A stretch of 64,000 nt of DNA from Chrysomallon squamiferum. Lineage: Eukaryota > Mollusca > Gastropoda > Neomphalida > Peltospiridae. Made by a program: the position numbers and the translations under genes. Numbering within the stretch: position 1 is the first letter of the stretch; every line of letters starts with the position of its first letter. The DNA lies in the NCBI GenBank assembly GCA_012295275.1, contig CM022672.1, forward strand, positions 1,373,943 to 1,437,942, read 5' to 3'. The notes under the pieces are model-generated. The model was not told the origin of the DNA and did no database searches. It saw only the letters and a program-made list of their open reading frames with translations. Positions 54,488-64,000 of this stretch are shown one piece after another.

Positions 54488-54775
54488 AACTACTACTACT
54501 ACTACTACTACTAATACTGCTGTTAATGCTGCTATTGATGATGCTGCTACTACTACTACAACTATAAGAACCACTTCCACTATTATTGTTCCTACTACTT
54601 CTAATACTACTACTGCTATCACTACAACTTTAACTATGATTACCACTAATATTAATATTACCTCTACTACTACTGCGACTTTTGCCGCTGCTACTTCTAC
54701 TGTTAATACTACTACTTCTACTACATACTACGACTATTATTAGTACTACTACTACTAAAACAACAACAAAAATAT
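54488..54775. repeat. (ACT)n degenerate triplet array, upstream of the signal-peptide exon
   Basis: A pure run at 54,489-54,513, then interrupted ACT/GCT/ATT triplets. The sequence is complementary in kind to the array at 53,420-54,228. Confidence 0.93.
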
Positions 54776-55234
54776 ATATATACTACTACTGTTAAATTCG
54801 TTTGTGTAAAATATATATCTCTGACGCTGATTTTTATTTCAAGTAACAGTACTATTCGTTATACCTGAAGTATATAAAACTTTCATTCTTAGTCTTGTTA
54901 TGATTTATCACAAATGTCTGTTAAATATCAATTTTGTTGTCTTCACGATATTTAATGTAGCCAACAGAAATTTAGTATAGGTGGTTTTATTGTTTTAACG
55001 AAACTAATATTATATATTTCCAATATTGTTTCGGTTTTTTTTTTCTTTAACCTTAGATATCCAAATTCCCAGTATCAGTATTATCAAGTGTATTATTTTT
55101 TCATTGATGTAAATGCACATTAGACCATTCTAAATAACATTAATTTCATCCTAGCTTAAATATATTAAAATTACAATAGATCATAAAACTTCGTTATTTA
55201 TATTTAAAGTTTATAAGCCAATGTTACTACTGTT

Positions 55235-55855
55235 TTAATCATTAACATTATTTTATGTAAAACAGTACATTTCTACGGTATTCAAGTTATCAAAGTCATT
55301 ACTATTCATTTTATGTAAAACAGTACTATTATTGTGGTATTTAAATTATAAAAATCATTAATATTCATTTATGTAAAATGTTACTATTACTGTAGTATTT
55401 AAATTATCAAAATTATTTCCGTTTAAAAAGGCCATTTTTTTAACTATGGTATTTATATTTTCAAAATAATTAACGTTATTTTATGTAAAATAGTACTATT
55501 ACTACTGATTCAAATATCAAAGTCATTACGGTTTATTTTATGTAATATTGTGAAATTTAAAGTTTCAAAATCATTAGTATTTTTATTTTATGTAAAAGGT
55601 TACTATTACTATGGCGTTTAAATTATCAAAATATTTTCCATTTATATCAGCCAGTATTGTTACTTCAAATTTTACAAATCATTAGTTTTTATTTAACGTA
55701 ATCCAGTATTATTAAACTCGTTTCAAAAACAACACTGTTTATTTTGTGTAAAATAGTACTTTACTATGTTTTTTTAAATTATCGAAATCATTAATGTTTA
55801 AAAAAAACAACAACATTACATCACTATGGTATTTAAATTTTCAAAATTACTGTAT
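55235..55855. repeat. Diverged tandem repeat, about 65-70 bp unit, in the first intron
   Basis: Eight to ten degenerate copies of a unit including TTATTTTATGTAAAA, CAGTACTATTACTA, GGTATTTAAATTATCAAAA and TCATTA. Copies differ much more than in the other minisatellites, so the array is old. Confidence 0.85.
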
Positions 55856-56023
55856 TTTGATTGTTCTCTATGTGTGTATGTGTATATATACATACATACA
55901 TATCGATACTGTTACATAGCTTTGTTGTAGAGTTTTAAATGTCTAGTCTCAGTACTATAAAGAATTATCCAAATATAAACATCATTAACAAAGTTCTGAA
56001 TGTAAATGAACAAAATAACTAAC

Positions 56024-56130
56024 CTTTAGTTGCTCAAGTTCTCTGATCAAAACTGTACTCGCCACTGATCAAGAATCATCTAATCGCAGAAGACACTGAC
56101 TGTAGATTTGTCAAGCATAACCAGACCGTC
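56024..56130 (-). other. Candidate non-coding first exon (5'UTR) of the CTLD-PAN gene
   Basis: The first coding exon starts with a splice acceptor only 5 nt before ATG, so a 5'UTR exon must lie upstream. The best donor I see is CTAAAG|gttagt at 56023, preceded by non-repetitive sequence. The upstream edge is arbitrary; no TATA box is recognised on the minus strand above it. Confidence 0.35.
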
Positions 56131-56204
56131 AATAATAATCAACAGCATGCATGCTGAAATAACGATCCTGCTTCGTCGTTCTGGGTTTACCTGTATGAAA
56201 GGTA

Positions 56205-56515
56205 TTTCTACTTATTTCAAAAAGATTATTAAATTATTTATTATGAAAATAAAATGTAATAAGTTACTTAATATAAAAAAATACTTCATATAATAAGATT
56301 ATTAAAATATGTATTATGGAAAAAAATGCTGAGTTACTTATTATGAAAAGATAATATAAATAAAATATTATGAAAAAAATATTAAATTACTTTTTATAAA
56401 AAAAAAAAAAAAAGGACTTATAATGAAAAGATTAAATTATGTCTTATGAAAAAAAAAAATTTTTTTATATATTATAAAAAAAGTTATGTCAGCAATATTA
56501 TATTATTTATAAGGA
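56205..56515. repeat. Degenerate AT-rich tandem repeat
   Basis: Repeated AAGATTATTAAATTA, TTATTATGAAAA and TTACTTATTATGAAAA phrases at irregular 45-60 bp spacing; more than 85% A+T by eye. It lies just upstream of the candidate 5'UTR exon. Confidence 0.7.
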
Positions 56516-56709
56516 GAAAGTATGTTGAATAAATGATAATCATTATCTATTGTTTGAAATTAAAACTCATTGTGGGTATTGTGTTTGGCTTTTTCTTTCA
56601 TCTTTTTTTTAAATTTCTTTTTATTAATATCATTATTATTATTATTATTTTATTAGTAGTAGTATTATTACTAGTAGTAGTGTTATTGTTGTTGTTATTA
56701 TTATTATTA

Positions 56710-56775
<66 letters not shown>

Positions 56776-58394
56776 ATTATTATAACTTTTGTTTATGTCC
56801 AGTGTTTACAAAATCGAATGTCAGAGATTACACTGAAATTCTCTACAGACACGACGTACTGAGTTGTAACAAACATCAGATACAACAATATTTTATGTGA
56901 GATTATTTTCTGAATCACTGAATTTCACAATAAACTCAGCGAATTGTAAGATATTTATTATTCTGTCAGTCGGAAGGAATGACAATAAAAGTGTATATTT
57001 ACAGTTACAGAAAAACACACGGGAAAAAAACACACCCACATATAGATTAACAGAGAGGCAAAGGAATAGACAGACAGATATATGGATGTATAAATGGATA
57101 GGCAAACACTCTGAAAGGATAAATGTTTAAAAACAACACTCACTGAATCTGCAGTCAAAACTCTTTTGTAATGCGTTTTTTTCTTGCGAGAGAAATTCGC
57201 ATGAGAAAAAAAAAATGTTCAAATTGCCAAGCAACGCTCATCTGCTCATACACACAGAAAGATTTATAATTTACCCTGACCAGTCTTTCCTTTATTGTTC
57301 ACCATTTATCTCACACTTATTTAACAGTGAATCATATTTGTGTCTGCAGAAATAATTAGCGATCGATGATACGAATGAAATGAATGAATATATTCTTATT
57401 AACATTTATTATGTCGGTCTTAGAAATACATTGTTTTTTGTTTGTTATTGCTTTTTTGTGTGTGTGTTTTATTTTGTTTTGACTGGTGCTGTCATTCCAG
57501 TAGCGTCACTTTTCTGTTTTGCAGAAAGTGACCTTTAACAGCACCTTCTCACAGACAGGACGTATGTAAAATAATCTTTGACAAGTGATTCGCAGAGACA
57601 AAATAGCCCACCCTGAGCGACAAACCACGCCACAGGCCGCTCTTAAAGAAGAACGAAATAACAAAGAGCAAAAACAAGCCCTCAGCAAGCTAAACTTAAA
57701 CGCTGCTACGTATTTATATGCGTCTCTAGTGTGGATGTTTGTTATGGCAAAAAGCACCCCAAAAAATATTAAGACCGAAAATACTTCCTGCCTTTGTCAG
57801 TTGGTTCGATATCAGGAAAGAATTGTGTATCGCGAAGAAAGATCAGGTGTGATAACGAAGACCGTCATGGACCTGCTGAATGGAACCAGCACTGAAGGAC
57901 AAACGTGTTAATTAAACGATAAAAACTAAACAAACACAACTATTTTTCTAAAATGTGGAAAAATCACGAACAGAAGTAATTTATCTTGTAATCCATCCTT
58001 CAGAAACACGGACGGCAATCATGCTATGTATTAATACTAGCGTATAAAAAAAAAATAACAACAACAAAAAAAATTCAATATTTCCTGGTCAAGGGCGAAA
58101 TATTGTGTTCAAACACATTTATTGATTTAATTATTTGTTTGTCTTCTCATCCGTTATTTCTTTCATTCATTTTTTCATTCTTAATTATTATTAGTAATAG
58201 CAAATACTTCTAATGCTATTGTAAATAATAATATTATTACTATTACAATTATTATGAACAGACATCGCTAGCGGGATTTTAAGGGATTTGTGAGGTGGAG
58301 ATTGGAATTTGTCCTCCTGTGTCAGTGCATTCACAAATATTGTCTATGTGCAGAGTCTAATCAGACGTGCATAAGACAGACAATAATCAAACAT
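56516..58394. other. Sequence upstream of the receptor gene
   Basis: Positions 57,480-57,930 are non-repetitive, with a 108-codon plus-strand frame at 57,585-57,911 and an 83-codon minus-strand frame overlapping it. Neither is recognisable. Candidate regulatory or unknown coding DNA. Confidence 0.4.
56630..56775. repeat. (ATT)n/(GTT)n microsatellite
   Basis: ATT with AGT and GTT interruptions, longest pure run about 65 bp. Confidence 0.95.
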
Positions 58395-58663
58395 ATTTAT
58401 ACATACATACATACATGCATACATACATACATACATACATGCATGCATACATACATATATACATACACACATATATACAACATACGTACATACATACATA
58501 TATACATACATGCAACATACTTACATTCATATATACATACACACGTACATACATATGTACATACAGACAGACAAACAGACAAACAGACAGACAGACACAT
58601 ACACACACACAAACATATATAATATATATATATATACATACATACAACATACTTATCCGTACA
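58395..58663. repeat. (TACA)n compound microsatellite flanking the nested transposon
   Basis: TACA, CAGA and TA motifs run directly into the left TA target site at 58,664; CA/TA repeats resume after 61,835. Confidence 0.95.
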
Positions 58664-59258
58664 TACAGTATACCCTCACCTGTTCGCGGTTCCCCATTCG
58701 CGGCCCCGCATATTCGCGGGTTGGGCTCTTAACCCTATCGCATCGTATGCTGGTATACCAGGCGAGCGTCATAACGTCATAAAAACAAATGCTCGGTAAA
58801 CCGCACAAACAATATCAAATTTTTTCAATTATTATTGAAATACAGTACGTATTTTTTTTATAAATGCATACACTGTATGTACAGTGCATATTTTTTGTGA
58901 CCGTGTATTAATAATGTTTTTAATTGCATATTATTACTGAATTGTATTATTATTACCTGAACTGTGCGTACTGTATTTATCTGTCTGTTTGCCTTTAAAT
59001 TTGTTCCACTTTCTGTCAGTTCTAATACATATATATTAAACGCATAGAAAATGACTTTACGGTACAGTAATACTGTATGGGTAACTATGCTATGCGGTGT
59101 TACTGTCCTCCTGTACTTACGTTTCTTTCTGATTAAAATATTGTTTCAGTACAAAATTAAAATGCGTTTACATTATTATTACTACATTAGTGAAATACAT
59201 AACTGCATGCAATATTACTACATTATTACTGTATTAATGAGTAAGAGTGTCTTTAGAA

Positions 59259-61692
59259 CAGGGGTGGCCAAACTTTTTTACCAGAGGGCCAAATTTGCAA
59301 CTTTCTTGCCACTGGAGGGCCGGATTAAATGAAATTTACGTAAAATTTGTCGTAACTGGTTGCCATCTTTATTAAAATATATATTATTGTAGTAGAATAA
59401 CAATAAATAACACCATCTTGTTTACACTTGTATTTAATAAAAGGTTTATATATCAATGAGATAAATGCAACTGTCCACAATTTTGAACAAGCCTTTTAAA
59501 GTCTGGAGTAAAACTAGTTGTCGAAACTTTCATAATTGCTTGTAAATTTGCATCTGACAATACTGATCTGTTTTTTTACTTTGTTTGATTTAAGCATGAA
59601 AAAGTCTGTTCACAAATATAAGTTGATCCTAATATACACAGCATCCTAGCAGCAAAACCTCGTAGATTGATAAACTTTTCAGCAGGCAAATATTTGAAAA
59701 ATTCTACCAAAGGCATATTCCTAAACTTCATTTTCAGCTCATTATTAGCTTGTAGATCTATTAGTTCCAGCTGAAGAACATCAGGGGCTGTCTCAATTTC
59801 TGTACTGAAGGGTGAAACAAGTATATTAAATGATGAATCCATTAATCTGAAGTCTGAAAATCTTCTTTGGAATTCTTGTTTCAAGATGCAGAGTTGATTG
59901 CTGTATTTTTCAGCAAGTTTACTATCTACTGTTGCCTTCCTTAGCAAAAGAAAAAATGAATAAAATTACATTCTGATATCTGTTTGGCAAAAAGTGAGAG
60001 CTTTGCCTCAAAATTTTACTTTGGTGTACATATCATGCACAAATAATCCTTTTCCTTGCAATTCCAAATTTAGAGAATTGAGCTTTTCAAACATTTCAGT
60101 GGCAAACATAAAATCACAAAGCCAGTAATCATTTTTCATCTTCTCTATAAAATCACATTTCATTTGTTTGATATCAAGGAAAAGGAGAATTTCTTCTCTT
60201 AGTTCAAAGACTCTTCTTAGAACTTTCCCATGACTAAGCCACCGAACACTATTGTGATATAGCACATCTTTATATTCAGTCTCAATATCATCCAGTAATG
60301 TCTTGAATTGTCTGTGTGATAATGGTCTGGATCTGAGTAGATTAACTACTTCAACTACAGGACGTATCACATGATTAAAATCCAGAGCTGACTTGCATAA
60401 ACTTTCTTGATGAATGATACAATGAAATTTCCATATTTCATGCTGAGGACAGTTTTCTTTAATCTTCTTTTTTGTAGGAGGCTAATCATGCCTTTGTTTT
60501 TCCAGTTAGAGCAGGTGCACCGTCAGTAGTGATACTCACCAATTTATTCCACGGCAGGCCAGCCTCCTCCACACACTTTATTATACATTTACACAGGTCT
60601 TCCCCCCGTAGTTGTGCCTTTTAAAGGTTCAACTGATAACAACTCCTCTGAAATTGTAAAATCTGACTTGATACCACGTATAAATATCATGAGTTGTGCA
60701 ATGTCCTGAACATCATTGCTTTCATCCAGAGCTAATGAAAACCACATGAAATCAGTGCAAGCAGTGTGAAGCTGTTGGGACAAATCTTTGCTGATATCTT
60801 GTACCCTTCTCATAACTGTATTCCTTGATAGTGCAATATTCTCAAATTTATTCTGTGCTTCTGGACAAAGTATGCGTGCCGCATCCACAATGCAGTCTTT
60901 TACAAATTCTCCATCAGAAAAAGGTTTTTTGCATTGTGCAATTTTGTAACTAATATAAAAACTAGCTTCTGTTGCTGAAATGTGAATGGATTGTGTCTTT
61001 GAAAAAAGCGACTGTTGCTTTATTAGATTTTTCACCATATCAGCAGCTTTATTAACCTTTTGCTCTGTTGATAGTCCTTCACTGTATCCAGCGTGTTTTG
61101 TATTATAGTGTCTTTTCAAATTATATTGTTTAAAAACTGATATTCCCTCATTACAAATTAAACACGCTGCTTTCCCATTTACCGCAGTGAAAAAATATTG
61201 ATATGTCCATTCCTCCTTAAAAACTCGGCATTCATCATCTACTTTTCTCTTTTTCGTTGGAGACATTTTAACTGATAAGGTAGAGAAAAAAATAAAATTA
61301 TTGCTGCTTCTGAGAAGAAAATCCAATGTGCATATTGTCTCTTACATGCTCAGTAAAATACTGAAAGTCAAAGCTGGAACAATTAACTTCCTAATTTCTT
61401 ACAAAGTAGGCTAGTAGGCCAAAGGGATGTGAAAAAGAGCACATACAGGCTATGTTAGCTACTTACGTCATGGTTGGCAGAATGTTCTAAAAATAACGCT
61501 GCAAGGGCATTTATTCTAAAAATAACAACGCTTGCCACAAGCTACTGCTAGTAGCAGCCAGCGCTGTTGCACTGCTTGTTCACAGTGGTAAATATGGTGC
61601 TTGGAAAAAAACAAGGCAAGGTGTTTGGCGGGCCGGATGAAACAGGACTGGGGGCCGGATGCGGCCCGCGGGCCGTAGTTTGGCCACCACTG
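59259..61692 (-). mobile_element. hAT (Charlie-like) DNA transposon, 2,434 bp
   Basis: Left terminus CAGGGGTGGCCAAACT; inverted right terminus CAGTGGTGGCCAAACT (15 of 16 identical). Perfect 8 bp target duplication ctttagaa at 59251-59258 and 61693-61700. Subterminal GGGCCGGAT motifs occur near both ends. It encodes a hAT transposase on the minus strand (below). The perfect target duplication suggests a relatively young insertion, while the broken ORF says this copy is dead. Confidence 0.95.
59453..61266 (-). pseudogene. hAT-family transposase pseudogene (BED finger, DDE domain, dimerisation domain)
   Basis: The start is chosen at 61266 (MSPTKKRKV, an SV40-type nuclear localisation motif) rather than the in-frame Met at 61326. 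In order: BED zinc finger with CLIC and RHYNTKH ligands; LALDES as the first catalytic Asp region; TTDGAPALTG at about 60521 as the second; VRWLSHGKVLRR at about 60241; and the C-terminal dimerisation segment EQTFSCLNQTK near 59590. Overall it resembles GTF2IRD2/ZBED/FAM200-type hAT proteins. Breaks: frame changes near 60602-60607 (C-run on plus), 60497-60501 (T-run), about 60470, about 60000 and 59951-59956 (A-run), plus an in-frame stop at 59578-59576 followed by 41 more in-frame codons. Nearly all breaks are at homopolymers, so some could be sequencing errors. Confidence 0.9.
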
Positions 61693-61841
61693 CTTTAGAA
61701 AGTGTTTGGGAAGCATTTAGTACCGTATATAATCTCATAATAGACGTTTTAAAACTGCATCCAATATTCGCGGTTTTTCGCTATTCGCGGGGGGGTAAAG
61801 AACGTAACCCCCGCGAATAGCGAGGGAATACTGTATACACA

Positions 61842-61843
61842 AA

Positions 61844-61879
<36 letters not shown>

Positions 61880-61904
61880 TATATATATACACACACACAC
61901 ACAT
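61842..61904. repeat. (CA)n-(TA)n-(CA)n microsatellite, right of the nested transposon
   Basis: Continuation of the repeat tract into which the pogo-like element inserted. Confidence 0.94.
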
Positions 61905-62494
61905 GACTGAACTAAAACTTATTGGTTTCAGTAAAAAAAAATCGGTTTCAGATGGATAGAACTTACAGAGAATCTAAACGAATCAAAGATCTGTGAACAT
62001 GTAATCCATCATACGGTAACGACGTTAATTCCGTATCAACTTAGCGAATACCGTGGAAATATATTAAAAAGTAAACGTTCTTTACAGGGCAACTATAGTC
62101 TTTTGTGTTCTTGCGTAATGCTATTCTATTTTATAACTTTGATATTTCCTCATTATGTCACTAAATCGAAATTGTTCTTTCTTCTAACTCTCTTTCAAAT
62201 TGATTGATTTGAAAAGATATTTTTTTCTTTTCTTTTCTGTATTTTTCCCCTCTTCTTCTCCTCGTTAAAAACAGAGGCAGTTTCATTCAGTTCAGCAACT
62301 TCGATTGATTCCCAGAATGAAGTTTCTCAAACTAGACCAAGTTACATTATGTTGTTTTGGTAAACTTTAACCTAAAAATATATATATATATATATATACA
62401 CAAACATTTTTATGAAAATATTTTACATGAGGTTGACATTTTTAACCATTTGCAGGCTTAAATATTCTTACTGTTAGTACAAACGTATGTGCAT

Positions 62495-62606
62495 GCCCTA
62501 CACACACAAACACACACATACACACAAACATACGCACGCACACACACAAACATACATACATACATATATGTATATTCTCTCTCTCTCTCTCACACACACA
62601 CACACG
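62495..62606. repeat. (CA)n/(TC)n microsatellites
   Basis: CA, TACA, TC and CA tracts in succession. Confidence 0.92.
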
Positions 62607-63197
62607 CACATGTGCATAAAATCAGGTCCAAAATTTTGGATATGTTCGATCATTTCCACCTTTTATATAAAATAAAAAACCGAAACAAACAAACATCACA
62701 GCTTGTTTGATAACTGAAATTATACTTACTCTCTTTACCTAGTATCGAGATTATTATTTTATAATTCTAAAATAGATGCCTTAATACCTCAATTCCTACA
62801 TTCTTTAGTTAATTACAGATGCTCTTTCATATATACGAAACCGAGAACAAAACGACATTGATTTAACAACATTTAATATCATTCTATATTCAACAATGGA
62901 CCTCGAGTATTCTTCTTCTTCTTCTTGTTCTTGGTGTATAGCATCCTATCAGCCTTTCATCTCTGTTTTTCACATTTTATTAACATCACGTGCATGAGAA
63001 ACCGTGGAAAATAGTTATCACAAGCTTTACTGTCAAACTTAATTATTTATAAAGGCTGATCTCATATTGTGAATAAGTCTAGAGCTTGGAACTAAACAGA
63101 CTGTGTCTAAAACGGTTCTGCACAACCAGATGAGACATTTTAAATAATGGACTGCATAAATTGTTTCCAGTTACTCATATTTCTTTCACAATGAAAT

Positions 63198-63380
63198 TCA
63201 GCTCAGTAAATAATTTATCCTCTCGTTCAAAATAAAACATTCATCTGAAATATCTCGCCTAAACTGTTCGAGCCTCTGAAACCGTCTCTTATATTTCTGT
63301 TGTTTCATTTTATGGCTGTAACTGGGATTTAACATAACATCGCTCAGCCAACCATTAAGAGACTCACGCTTGGCATTCAT
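63198..63380 (-). CDS. Possible small ORF or exon, 60 codons, unknown
   Basis: ATG to stop in a non-repetitive stretch, with balanced amino-acid use unlike the surrounding low-complexity frames. Residues about 26-45 are strongly basic and charged (KQQKYKRRFQRLEQFRRD). I recognise no domain. It could be a terminal exon of a minus-strand gene outside the window, or chance. No splice partners were established. Confidence 0.3.
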   Translation of the reverse strand: MNAKRESLNGWLSDVMLNPSYSHKMKQQKYKRRFQRLEQFRRDISDECFILNERINYLLS

Positions 63381-64000
63381 TATTAGAGTAGATTCTATTC
63401 ACCACGTTGCACTGGCTGTCTCGCTTTCTCTCTTTAACAGCCAGCGTATGCAGATTCTAGTTCAGGCGTACGTACGTACTGACTGTGTTTGATTTTTGTT
63501 TTGTTGGTAGGATTTTGGGTTCGTCTTCTTTTCTTTCTTTTTTTCCCCCTTTTTTTTTTTCTTCTTTTATTTTTAAATCAAAGATACTCTATTCTTAATT
63601 CAATTTTTGTATCAAAACGTACAGAATATGGTTGTCGAATAAGGCAGGAATAATTTTATTTCATGTTTTGATCATATCTATGCATATATACATATACATA
63701 TATGCATATATACACATATATATATCAGGTTATAACGAAAGTAAATATCTAGTGTTAACGGATTAAAAGCTGTATATGTGGAATAATTTATTACGAGCTT
63801 CTAGACGATAATAAAACAGTAACAGTTGACGTATACTGCCAACACGTTTGAAAGCAGCTTTGCAGCAAAAAGTCTGTCGTTTGTTAATGAAAGGAGTCAT
63901 CCTTTAGCGTGACAATGCTAGACCTCAGGCTGCACCAAAGACCCCAAAGATCTCCTAGAAATATATGCCTGGGAAATGTGTGTGTCAAAAATATACAAAC

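Larger units (their letters stand above)
58666..61833. mobile_element. pogo/Tigger-like non-autonomous DNA transposon, split by a hAT insertion
   Basis: The left end CAGTATACCCTCACCTG matches the inverted right end CAGTATTCCCTCGCTATTC, and both run into TTCGCGG motifs. Both ends are flanked by TA (58664-58665 and 61834-61835), the target-site duplication of the Tc1/mariner/pogo group. Without the inner hAT element only about 730 bp remain and they carry no transposase, so this is a MITE-like deletion derivative. It was inserted in a TACA/CA microsatellite. The family name rests on end sequence and TA target only. Confidence 0.75.
61905..64000. other. Intergenic to window end
   Basis: Apart from CA/TA repeats and the small minus-strand ORF at 63.2-63.4 kb, ordinary AT-rich DNA with no supported gene. 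Confidence 0.55.

Overview
This is eukaryotic genomic DNA: AT-rich, with spliced exons (GT-AG and one GC-AG intron), DNA transposons of animal type and an extreme load of simple-sequence repeats. The repeats include long (GA)n/(TC)n, (CA)n, (TACA)n and (TTTA)n tracts, AAT/GTA triplet arrays and two 2-2.4 kb minisatellites. The one clear gene ends in a CxCxC, N-glycosylated stem, transmembrane and short basic tail that I associate with molluscan surface proteins. Together with the repeat style this suggests a mollusc, most likely an octopus-like cephalopod (inference, moderate confidence). No bacterial-type operon, rRNA, intact tRNA or CRISPR array is visible.

Layout. Positions 1-42,800 appear to be intergenic or deep-intronic. 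AT-rich sequence and microsatellites alternate with a few islands of ordinary sequence complexity (8.6-9.4 kb, 22.0-22.3 kb, 23.6-24.2 kb, 25.4-26.6 kb, 30.3-31.5 kb, 39.0-39.4 kb, 40.3-40.7 kb) that may be conserved regulatory DNA. Two large minisatellites sit here: a 36-38 bp unit with higher-order structure at 10.3-12.4 kb, and a 46 bp unit with about 52 copies at 36.5-39.0 kb.

Positions 42,817-54,412, minus strand, hold a complete ten-coding-exon gene that I assembled by hand from splice sites. The exons sum to 2,262 nt (753 codons plus stop), and every exon junction is in phase. The product is a predicted type I membrane receptor: signal peptide, C-type lectin domain (CTLD), PAN/apple domain, linker, second CTLD, second PAN, Ser/Thr/Pro-rich mucin-like stalk, CxCxC stem, transmembrane helix, short cytoplasmic tail. 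The CTLD-PAN module is duplicated with its exon structure preserved. A candidate 5'UTR exon lies near 56,024. Most of the introns contain simple or tandem repeats; two complementary triplet arrays flank the signal-peptide exon.

Positions 58,666-61,833 are a nested transposon: a short TA-flanked pogo/Tigger-like element interrupted by a 2,434 bp hAT element with 16 bp terminal inverted repeats and a perfect 8 bp target duplication (ctttagaa). The hAT transposase (BED finger, hAT catalytic and dimerisation motifs) is broken by several frameshifts and a stop. The rest, to 64,000, is intergenic, with a possible 60-codon ORF at 63.2-63.4 kb.
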